Positions 24,934 through 31,872 of a DNA stretch of 64,000 nt are shown here, piece after piece. Within the stretch, counting starts at the first letter, position 1. Each line of letters begins with the position of its first letter. Source of the stretch: Candidatus Microthrix parvicella Bio17-1 (GTDB taxonomy: Bacteria; Actinomycetota; Acidimicrobiia; Acidimicrobiales; Microtrichaceae). The notes under the pieces were generated by a model. That model saw nothing but the letters and a program-made list of their open reading frames with translations, did not search any database and was not told the DNA's origin. The stretch is from the NCBI RefSeq assembly GCF_000299415.1, contig NZ_AMPG01000004.1:1-64000 (forward strand). The letters are read 5' to 3'. The position numbers and the translations under genes are program-made.

Positions 24934-24986
24934 ACGCCGGCAACCGGACCACCACGGCCTCCGCCACAGGCCCGGACACACCATGA
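24930..24986 (+). other. Mini-ORF linking selA and selB
   Basis: ATG at 24930 overlaps the selA stop (ATGA). The frame runs MNAGNRTTTASATGPDTP and ends with a TGA at 24984-24986 that overlaps the ATG of selB (ATGA at 24983). An 18-codon ORF therefore bridges the two genes with a four-base overlap at each end. It may simply couple translation by re-initiation. No function is known, and chance is possible. Confidence 0.3.
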
Positions 24987-26743
24987 CGGTGCTCGGCACG
25001 GCAGGCCACGTCGACCACGGAAAGTCCACCCTGGTACGCGCCCTCACCGGCGTCGATCCAGACACGCTCGCCACCGAGCGGGAGCGCGGGCTGACGATCG
25101 ATCTGGGCTTCGCCGTGGCCCCGCTGCCATCGGGTCACCGGGTGCATCTGGTCGACGTTCCCGGCCACGTCAGGTTTCTGAAGAACATGCTGGCCGGCGC
25201 CGGCGCTGTGTCCGGGGCGATCTTCGTGGTCGATGCGCTGGAGGGCCCTCGGGCACAGAGCATCGAGCACTTGCGGCTCCTCGAACTACTCGGCGTGCAT
25301 GAAGGTGTGGTGGTCATCACGAAGGCCGACCTCGTCAGCGCCGACCGACTCGATGATGCAACCTTGGAAACCCTCGTGCTGCTCGAGGGCTCACCGCTCG
25401 CCGACGCCGACCCCATCGTCGTCGACTCGGTGTCGGGGCGGGGTCTGGACACGCTGCGCCAGGCCTTGGACACCCTCGTCGAGCGGATTGAGAAGGGCAA
25501 CCAGGCCGGCCGAGCCGGCGCCGGCCGAACCCGACTCTGGGTGGACCGGGCATTCACGGCCGCCGGGGCGGGCACCGTCGTCGCCGGGTCACTTACCGGG
25601 ACGGCACTCGAGGTGGGTGACACGATCGAGCTGCAACCCGGTGGAGGGACGGCACGCATCCGCGAGCTCCACTCCGATCATGCAGCGGTCGACCGGGCCG
25701 ATCCGGGTAACCGCTACGCCATGGCACTCAGCGGAGTTGCCCGCAGCCAGGTCGGACGCGGCATCGCGGTGGTGAGGCCCGATGACTGGTGGCCAACGAC
25801 CATGGTGGACGCTTCGGTCAGCGTGCTGGGCGACCTCGACCATGAGCTGTCCCGCCGCGGAGCCCACGTGCTGCACCTGGGCTCCGGCGAGTGGCCGGTA
25901 CGCGTGCGGGTGCTTGGCTCCGACGCAATCGAACCGGGTGACCAAGGGTTCCTTCGCCTCCACCTGCCTCGGCCGCTTCCGCTGGCACCCGGCGACCACT
26001 ACGTACTGCGTGAGAGTGGCCGTGGCGAGACGATGGGCGGCGGCACCATTTTGGAGGTGGACCCACAGCGGCGCGCAGCGGTGGCCCTCCCCAGCGCCGA
26101 TCCTCAACGGGTGATCTCCGACCGAGGCTGGGTGAGCTCCCGGGACTTTCGTCGACTGACCGGCTGCGACCGTGCACCCGACCTCGGCGACTGGCTGGTG
26201 GACATCGATGTCCGCGTGGAGGCCGAGCGTGCACTGGTTGCCCGGGTGGAGTCGGCAGGAGCCGTCGGGCTGGCGCTGGCCGAACTCTCCGGGCACGACC
26301 GGGTGTTGGCCGATTCGCTGGGCCGGAACGGCGACCACCTCGAAGTGCGTGACGATCGCCTGGTGCTCCCGGGCACCGTGCTGCATCACCCATGGCTCGA
26401 CGAGGTGGCGGCCGGGGGGTTCGATCCACCTCCCCCATCGGGCATCGACCCGGCTGCCCTGCGCAGCTGGGTGGCCGACGGACGACTCGTCAAGGTGGGC
26501 GAGGTGTGGTGGTCGGCCGAAGCGATCGGCGAGGCGGCCCGCCGCCTTGCCACCGAACTCTCCGCCCATCCAGACGGCATCACCGTGGCCGAGGTGCGCG
26601 ATGCGCTCGACAGCTCCCGCAAACCCACCCTGGCGCTGTTGGGCCTGTTCGACGAACGTGGCCTCACCCGACGACGTGACGATCTACGCATTCGTGGGCC
26701 CCGCCTCGACGCGGTTGCCAACGGGCACCCCATCAACACCTAA
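24983..26743 (+). CDS. selB: Selenocysteine-specific elongation factor
   Basis: A 586-residue translational GTPase. The G domain has GTAGHVDHGKSTLV (P-loop), RERGLTIDLGFA, DVPGHVRF and ITKAD. Domains II and III follow, then C-terminal winged helices (about residues 390-586) with PDGITVAEVRDALDSSRKPTLALLGLFDERGLTRR, which bind the SECIS RNA hairpin. It delivers Sec-tRNA(Sec) to UGA codons. The length is near that of other bacterial SelB proteins. Together with selA it indicates that this organism makes at least one selenoprotein, but no selenoprotein gene was identified in the window. Confidence 0.95.
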   Translation: MTVLGTAGHVDHGKSTLVRALTGVDPDTLATERERGLTIDLGFAVAPLPSGHRVHLVDVPGHVRFLKNMLAGAGAVSGAIFVVDALEGPRAQSIEHLRLLELLGVHEGVVVITKADLVSADRLDDATLETLVLLEGSPLADADPIVVDSVSGRGLDTLRQALDTLVERIEKGNQAGRAGAGRTRLWVDRAFTAAGAGTVVAGSLTGTALEVGDTIELQPGGGTARIRELHSDHAAVDRADPGNRYAMALSGVARSQVGRGIAVVRPDDWWPTTMVDASVSVLGDLDHELSRRGAHVLHLGSGEWPVRVRVLGSDAIEPGDQGFLRLHLPRPLPLAPGDHYVLRESGRGETMGGGTILEVDPQRRAAVALPSADPQRVISDRGWVSSRDFRRLTGCDRAPDLGDWLVDIDVRVEAERALVARVESAGAVGLALAELSGHDRVLADSLGRNGDHLEVRDDRLVLPGTVLHHPWLDEVAAGGFDPPPPSGIDPAALRSWVADGRLVKVGEVWWSAEAIGEAARRLATELSAHPDGITVAEVRDALDSSRKPTLALLGLFDERGLTRRRDDLRIRGPRLDAVANGHPINT

Positions 26744-26768
26744 ATCGCCGGCGGCGGCCCCACCGGCG

Positions 26769-27038
26769 TCAGCTGGCGGCCAATTGACGCTCCATCATCG
26801 ACTTGCGCTCAGACTCACTGAGTCCACCCCAGATTCCATGCGACTCGCGAATTTCCATCGCATAGCTCAGGCAATCGGATCGAACCGGACAGATCCCACA
26901 AATAGCCTTGGCACGACGTTCCCGCTCGAGACGATCGTGCTTGCGCTCCGACTGACTCGGTGGAAAGAAAACCTCGGACTGTGGACCACGACAGGCGGCC
27001 TGCAACTGCCAGGCAACCGGCGACAACTGAATGCTCAC
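26769..27038 (-). CDS. WhiB-family iron-sulfur transcription factor
   Basis: An 89-residue protein with the four cluster cysteines: AACRGP near residue 15, then AICGICPVRSDCLSYA. It also has the turn motif GIWGGLSESERKSM followed by a short basic-polar tail. GTG at 27038 is used because GGGGGAAGA lies just upstream, while the in-frame extension to 27140 lacks conservation. WhiB proteins bind a [4Fe-4S] cluster and act with the principal sigma factor. In mycobacteria WhiB4 sits beside the Rv3679-Rv3680 ArsA pair. Here a WhiB gene is one gene away from a similar pair, but whether it is the WhiB4 or WhiB1/2 type is not decided. Confidence 0.88.
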   Translation of the reverse strand: MSIQLSPVAWQLQAACRGPQSEVFFPPSQSERKHDRLERERRAKAICGICPVRSDCLSYAMEIRESHGIWGGLSESERKSMMERQLAAS

Positions 27039-27069
27039 GCTCTTCCCCCGATGAGCTCGCTGGTGATTA

Positions 27070-27091
27070 GGCTTACGACTGTAGGTAAGCC
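27070..27091. promoter_or_regulatory. Inverted repeat upstream of whiB
   Basis: Seven-base arms GGCTTAC and GTAAGCC flank an 8-base spacer, 32 to 53 bases upstream of the whiB start. On the minus strand a TTGACT lies about 30 bases further upstream. The repeat may be an operator or a leader hairpin. No binding protein is implied by the sequence. Confidence 0.35.
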
Positions 27092-27197
27092 GACCCGTCG
27101 TCCGAAAGTCAACAGGCAAAGAATCAACGATTTCGGCCACCCCGGGCCAAAGCGGTCGCCGGTCATGGGGCGGCCCGCCCGCACCACCAGCCCCGGA

Positions 27198-28589
27198 TCA
27201 GCGCTTGCGCATCTCCCGGTAGTCCTTGGCGCCGCCCGCTTCCGGCTCCACCTCCAACAGCAGGCCGTCCACCTCGACCACCCGGGCTCGATCCCCTACC
27301 GCCAGCGGGGTGGAGCGGTTGGCCCGGGCCTTCCACAGCGCGCCCTGAACCCGAACGGTGCCCTCGGGATCCACGGCCTCGGTCACATCCCCCAGTTCGC
27401 CCACCATCCAGGTGCGTCCGATGGTGGGCGTGCCAAAGCGGGCCCGCACCATCGAGGGCATGCCCGAGAACATGACCGACGCCATTCCCACGATGCCGAC
27501 CGCCACGGCGATCCACGGGAACGGGACACCATCAAACAGGGTGAGCGAGCCGATCGTGAAGCCGACCATGCCCACGCCCGCCCAGAACCGCGGGATGCCG
27601 GTTTGCACGTCGACGGCAAAGGCCACCGTCGATGCCACCAACAACGCCACCGCCCAGTTGCGCACCGGCAACACCCCAAGGCCGTATCCGCCCAGCAGCA
27701 ACGCGACGGCACCCACCACGCCGGCCACCCCGACCCCGGCCGTAAAGAACTCAAACAACAACAGGCCCAACCCGATCACAAAGGCCAGGTACGCGACTGC
27801 CGGGCTGGCCGCGGTGTGCAGCAACTGACTGGGCAGGTCCAGCTTGACGAAACGCACCTTGGTCACCGGCACTCGTTGTTGCTTGCCGTCAACCGTCTCC
27901 ACCTTGGTGTCGAACCAGTCCAGGCGGCCAAGCGCGTCCACCAACACCGGCGCCGTCGAGTCGACCAGGCCCGCCTTCTGGGCCTCCTCCGCCCCGATGG
28001 GCGTGTCCAGCAACGCAGGGTCCGATGGCAGGAGGTTCCCGAACTCGTCGGGGTCCAGCCGCTGGGTGCGGTCGAAGCGCAACGTGGAGCCCGGAGCCTG
28101 GGATGCACTGGGACTGAGGGTGACCAGCTCGGCTGCCCCACCGTTGGCCTCCGAGCCACTGGGGCCGACCCATACGGCCAGCTTCTTCGAGAACCGGTCG
28201 AGCCGACGGGCCAGGTTGGTGAACTCTGCGTCGGAGAGCACCACTCCGGGGCTGTCGATCTGCAACACCACCCCCACAAAATCCTCCCGTCCCAGCGCCT
28301 CGTCCAGACGATCGATAATGCTGTCCGCCACCAACGGATCGATCAGACCGGTGACCGTCACCAACGTGACACAGCCGGCCTTGCCACAGTCCTGACTCGG
28401 GGATGCCTGCGACGGCGTCAGCTGCGTGATCTGCGACGACGGCGCCGCCTGCGTTGTCTGCGAGGCGCCGGCGGTCGAGGCCCCCACCAGCCCCACGAGC
28501 GCGGCCAACGACCCCACCACCAACGCTGCGCCCACCACGACGCGGACGGCCCGGCGGGGCTCAAAGACTGGTTGAACTAGTGTGCCCAC
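27198..28589 (-). CDS. NfeD-family membrane protein (ClpP-class domain)
   Basis: A 463-residue protein. A signal-like helix (residues 14-35) precedes a Ser/Thr/Gln-rich linker, a ClpP/SppA-like region (VTVTGLIDPLVADSIIDRL, VVLQIDSPGVVLS), about four membrane helices (residues 260-370) and a C-terminal OB-fold NfeD domain. In active NfeD proteases the nucleophile lies in an APSGARAASAG-like stretch. Here it reads GPSGSEANGGAAEL, with no serine at that place, so proteolysis may be lost. GTG at 28589 is chosen because GGAGG lies 8 bases upstream. It is divergent from the ArsA pair, with start codons 23 bases apart. Confidence 0.75.
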   Translation of the reverse strand: MGTLVQPVFEPRRAVRVVVGAALVVGSLAALVGLVGASTAGASQTTQAAPSSQITQLTPSQASPSQDCGKAGCVTLVTVTGLIDPLVADSIIDRLDEALGREDFVGVVLQIDSPGVVLSDAEFTNLARRLDRFSKKLAVWVGPSGSEANGGAAELVTLSPSASQAPGSTLRFDRTQRLDPDEFGNLLPSDPALLDTPIGAEEAQKAGLVDSTAPVLVDALGRLDWFDTKVETVDGKQQRVPVTKVRFVKLDLPSQLLHTAASPAVAYLAFVIGLGLLLFEFFTAGVGVAGVVGAVALLLGGYGLGVLPVRNWAVALLVASTVAFAVDVQTGIPRFWAGVGMVGFTIGSLTLFDGVPFPWIAVAVGIVGMASVMFSGMPSMVRARFGTPTIGRTWMVGELGDVTEAVDPEGTVRVQGALWKARANRSTPLAVGDRARVVEVDGLLLEVEPEAGGAKDYREMRKR

Positions 28590-28612
28590 AGGCAGGCCTC
28601 CGAGGGGAGAAC

Positions 28613-29581
28613 GTGGATTCGACGCAGTTCTTCGCTGCATCCCGACTCATCATCGTTGCTGGCAAGGGTGGCGTCGGCAAGACGACGGCCAGCGCTGCCC
28701 TGGCGGTTGCCGCCGCCCGGAGCGGCCTGTCAGTGCTTTTGGTGGAGTTGGAGGGCAAAACCGGGCTCTCGCGCCTCTTGGGTTGCGAACCCCTTGGTTA
28801 CGAACCCGTCCAGGTACCGCTGCCCGGTGAGGTTACGGGTTCGCTGACCGCAAGGCTGATCACTCCCGACGAGGCACTGCTTGACTACCTTGCCGACCAT
28901 GGGCTGAAACGGGTGGGCAGGGCCATGGTGAGTTCGGGCATTCTCGAGATCGTCTCGACCTCCACCCCCGGCATTCGCGACCTGCTGGTGCTGGGCAAGA
29001 TTCGCCAACTGGAAACCGAGGGGGCCGCCGACCTGATCATCCTCGACGCTCCCGCAGCCGGTCACGCCATCACGTTCCTGCGCAGCGCCACCGGCATTGC
29101 CGAGGCGGCCACCAGTGGGGCGTTGCACAGCCAGGCCACCGAGGCCCTCGCCATGCTGGGCGACCCCACCCGCACCCGGGTCATGCTGGCGACGCTGCCG
29201 GAGGAGACCCCCATCAACGAACTGATCGACACCGCGTACAGCCTGGAGGAGGACGTGGGCGTGATGCTCGGTCCGGTCATCATCAACGGCACGTGGCCGC
29301 CTCTGCCAGGGCTGGAGACGGACGTTGAGCAGGCAGCCAAAGCTGCCGACGTGTCCCTCACCGACGACGAGGTCGTCTCGCTGGGTTCGGCAGGGGCCTA
29401 CCGGACCGAACGCTGCGACATGCAACAGGGTCAACTGGCTCGCCTCGCACGGGAACTGCCACTCACCACCCTCAACCTGGACTTCGTGTTCACCAACGAA
29501 CTCGACCAGAGCGATCTCACCCGGTTGGCAGACGAGCTCCTGGCCGGAATCGATGCCCTCGACCCAGCCCTGACCGACTGA
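28613..29581 (+). CDS. ArsA/Get3-like ATPase, first of a pair (Rv3679-like)
   Basis: A 322-residue P-loop ATPase with a KGGxGKT deviant Walker A (IIVAGKGGVGKTTASAALAVAAA), a switch region VLLVELEGKTGLSRLLG and a hydrolysis motif LIILDAPAAGH. It resembles mycobacterial Rv3679. With Rv3680 that protein forms a heteromeric ArsA-like complex affecting envelope and stress physiology. GTG at 28613 follows a GGGGAG 5 bases upstream. The second ATPase starts 11 bases after this stop. No arsenite pump gene (arsB) is nearby, so arsenic transport is unlikely to be the role. Confidence 0.85.
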   Translation: MDSTQFFAASRLIIVAGKGGVGKTTASAALAVAAARSGLSVLLVELEGKTGLSRLLGCEPLGYEPVQVPLPGEVTGSLTARLITPDEALLDYLADHGLKRVGRAMVSSGILEIVSTSTPGIRDLLVLGKIRQLETEGAADLIILDAPAAGHAITFLRSATGIAEAATSGALHSQATEALAMLGDPTRTRVMLATLPEETPINELIDTAYSLEEDVGVMLGPVIINGTWPPLPGLETDVEQAAKAADVSLTDDEVVSLGSAGAYRTERCDMQQGQLARLARELPLTTLNLDFVFTNELDQSDLTRLADELLAGIDALDPALTD

Positions 29582-29592
29582 GAGCAGGCGCC

Positions 29593-30747
29593 ATGAGCCC
29601 CACCAAGTCGGTGCCTGACGGCCCCCCTCCCCACGACCCGGCCGACCCGGCAGACATGACCCAACTGGTGGACACCGCCGAGGTGATCATCTGTTGCGGA
29701 TCGGGAGGCGTGGGCAAGACCACCACCGCCGCCGTGATCGGGCTCGCCGCTGCGGAACGGGGACGCCGGGTCGCCGTGGTCACCATCGACCCGGCCCGCC
29801 GCCTGGCCGATGCGCTGGGTCTTGACCACATCGGGGCTGAACCGGCCCGTATCACCGGCCAATGGCCCGGCGAACTGTGGGCGCTGATGTTGGACGCCAA
29901 GTCCACCTTCGACTCGCTGGTGACCCGCTACGCGGCGGATGAGGATCAGGCAAACCGAATACTGGTCAATCCCTTTTATCGCAACATCTCAGGCACCCTC
30001 TCGGGCACCCAGGAGTACATGGCATCCGAGAAGCTCTACGAGTTGCATCGCAACGAGGCCTTCGACCTCGTGGTCGTCGACACTCCACCCACACGCAATG
30101 CACTCGACTTTCTGGAAGCACCGGAGCGACTCTCACGGTTCCTCAATCACCGGCTGTACCGGGTGGTCACCGCTCCCAGTCGCGGCTTGCTGAAGATGTT
30201 CAATGCCGCCACCGCCGCCCTGCTGCGCCAGGTGGGCAAAGTGGTTGGCTCCGAAGTGATCAGCGATGCCGTGGCGTTCTTTCAGGCCTTCGAGGGCATG
30301 GAGGAGGGCTTCAGGCTTCGGGCCAACGCGGTGACCGAGCTGTTCGCCGACCCGAGGTGTGCCTTCGTGCTGATCACCGCCCCCCGGGAGGACTCAGTGG
30401 CCGAGGCCCGCTACTTCGCACATCGGCTGCTCGATGACGGCATCAACATCAAAGCGTTGATCGTCAACCGCATGCACCCCCCGTTCGGCGAAGCCGACCC
30501 GGCGGCCGACGAGGCCGCGCTGACGGCGTTGCAGCACTCGCCGGGCGGCGAGGCAATGATCGACTACCACCGTGCGCGCTGCGACCTCCGGCGACTCGCT
30601 CGGGAGGAACGCTCCAACCTGGCCGAACTCACCGCCCAGGTGGGCTCGGCGGCGGTGGTGTACGTCCCCTCGCTTGCAACCGACGTACACGACGTCGAAG
30701 GGCTCAAGCGGGTTGGCCGATCGCTGCTGAGCAGCGATCCGTCCTGA
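29593..30747 (+). CDS. ArsA/Get3-like ATPase, second of a pair (Rv3680-like)
   Basis: A 384-residue ATPase. Its P-loop is CCGSGGVGKTTTAAV, in which the signature lysine of the KGGxGKT motif is replaced by serine. The same change occurs, as I recall, in Rv3680. Other motifs are VVTIDPARRLADALGL and LVVVDTPPTRNALDFLEAP. Loss of the intermonomer lysine in one subunit suggests an asymmetric heterodimer with the first ATPase, which keeps it. A Pro-rich N-terminal tail of about 30 residues precedes the fold. It is probably co-transcribed with the first gene. Confidence 0.87.
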   Translation: MSPTKSVPDGPPPHDPADPADMTQLVDTAEVIICCGSGGVGKTTTAAVIGLAAAERGRRVAVVTIDPARRLADALGLDHIGAEPARITGQWPGELWALMLDAKSTFDSLVTRYAADEDQANRILVNPFYRNISGTLSGTQEYMASEKLYELHRNEAFDLVVVDTPPTRNALDFLEAPERLSRFLNHRLYRVVTAPSRGLLKMFNAATAALLRQVGKVVGSEVISDAVAFFQAFEGMEEGFRLRANAVTELFADPRCAFVLITAPREDSVAEARYFAHRLLDDGINIKALIVNRMHPPFGEADPAADEAALTALQHSPGGEAMIDYHRARCDLRRLAREERSNLAELTAQVGSAAVVYVPSLATDVHDVEGLKRVGRSLLSSDPS

Positions 30748-30775
30748 GGCCCCACGGCTCTTCAACCCAACCGGG

Positions 30776-31120
30776 TCAGCCCTGCTCACCCGACTTCAAC
30801 GACAGTCGGGCCTCGTCCACGCTGCCCACCACCGACACGATCTTGTCGAAACCGGTGGTTTGCAGCAGGCGCACCAGCGTGCTTCGGTTACACGACACCA
30901 CGATGTCTCCGCCCGCATCTCGGGTGCGACGTATTCCCCCCGCCAGCGCTCCGAGCCCGGCAGAGTCCATAAACGGCACTCCCGACAGGTCGATGATGAC
31001 GTTGCCCTTCGTGGCGGCTTCGGTCAGCCGCTCTCGAAAGGCAGGCACGGTATAGGCATCCAGGTCGCCAACCGGTTGACACACCGTGACCCCATCTGCG
31101 TGTTCGATCTCGATCTCCAA
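30776..31120 (-). CDS. STAS-domain anti-anti-sigma factor
   Basis: A 114-residue single STAS domain with PVGDLDAYTVPAFRERL and IIDLSGVPFMDSAGLGAL, where the Ser of MDSAGL is the usual phosphorylation site for a partner-switching kinase. A TTG start is used because GGGGGGAG precedes it by 8 bases and no better start exists. Such proteins bind an RsbW-type kinase when unphosphorylated and thereby release a sigma factor. No RsbW-like kinase or cognate sigma gene is adjacent. It is divergent from a receiver-domain gene across a repeat-containing spacer. Confidence 0.85.
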   Translation of the reverse strand: MEIEIEHADGVTVCQPVGDLDAYTVPAFRERLTEAATKGNVIIDLSGVPFMDSAGLGALAGGIRRTRDAGGDIVVSCNRSTLVRLLQTTGFDKIVSVVGSVDEARLSLKSGEQG

Positions 31121-31233
31121 CGATCCACTCCCCCCACATGAGCGTCACCGACGAAAGCTGCTCAGACACGATGACGTTTCGAGACTCTAGATCGTCGGCC
31201 ACCAATCGGGTAGCCCCCCGGCGACAGCTCACT

Positions 31234-31335
31234 ACTCCAGCCTCACCCCACACACGTCGAAACCCAACAGGTTCATCGGAGCCCCACACTCCAGCCTCAC
31301 CCCACACACGTCGAAACCCAACAGGTTCATCGGAG
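31234..31335. repeat. Tandem 48-bp direct repeat, two copies
   Basis: Two identical 48-base copies (31234-31281 and 31288-31335), both beginning ACTCCAGCCTCACCCC and ending CAGGTTCATCGGAG, are separated by 6 bases (period 54). They lie between the divergent STAS and receiver genes, and the second copy ends 21 bases before the receiver start. No ORF spanning them looks real. They could be regulator sites or a small genomic repeat family. Confidence 0.9.
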
Positions 31336-31356
31336 ACTCGGGCTGCACTACGATGG

Positions 31357-31785
31357 ATGGTCGTGGAGTACGTGCTGGTCGCGACCGATTCCGATGCCCT
31401 CGCCGACGATGTGGACGCCACCCTGGGCGACGACCGCTGTGAGGTCGGTCGGGTCAACAGCGGGGCGGAGGTGTTCGGTGCGGTGCGGGAGCGCCAACCC
31501 GACCTGGTGGTGCTCGACCTGCAGATCGGCAACATGGGTGGCATGGCCACCTCGTTGCACCTGCGCAACGAGGAGGGCGGCCGGCGGTTGGCTCCCCAGC
31601 GGATCCTTCTCCTGCTCGACCGGGGCGCCGACGTGTTCCTGGCCGGGCAGTCCGAGGCGGACGGCTGGATGATTAAGCCGATCGACTCATTCCGCCTCCG
31701 TCGGGCCGCAGCGGCTGTTGCGGCCGGGCGAGGCTGGTTCGAACACGCCGACGGCACCATCGACGAGGGCGAACCCGCCGTCTGA
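31357..31785 (+). CDS. Single-domain response-regulator receiver protein
   Basis: A 142-residue protein with a receiver fold: YVLVATDSDALADDVDATL (acidic residues after strand 1), PDLVVLDLQIGNMGGM (phospho-acceptor Asp in VLDL) and DGWMIKPIDSFRL (conserved Lys). No output domain follows, so it would act by protein-protein contact, like CheY or Spo0F types. Its divergent neighbour is a STAS protein, and stand-alone receivers and STAS proteins can belong to one partner-switching circuit. GTG at 31363 is an alternative start. Confidence 0.75.
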   Translation: MVVEYVLVATDSDALADDVDATLGDDRCEVGRVNSGAEVFGAVRERQPDLVVLDLQIGNMGGMATSLHLRNEEGGRRLAPQRILLLLDRGADVFLAGQSEADGWMIKPIDSFRLRRAAAAVAAGRGWFEHADGTIDEGEPAV

Positions 31786-31872
31786 GCTGATCTCGACACC
31801 GGCGGCCACACGCAACCGTGCCGCCGTTCCCCCACCTCTCTTTCGTGACCGGCCCGAGCTGAGCCAAGCCCC

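Noticed and set aside
26744-26768. tRNA-Sec (selC) next to selB
   Set aside because: The short GC-rich gap after selB cannot form a cloverleaf and is far too short for a tRNA of about 95 bases.
31234-31335. CRISPR array
   Set aside because: Only two 48-base units with a 6-base gap, no spacers of normal size, no cas genes and no leader.
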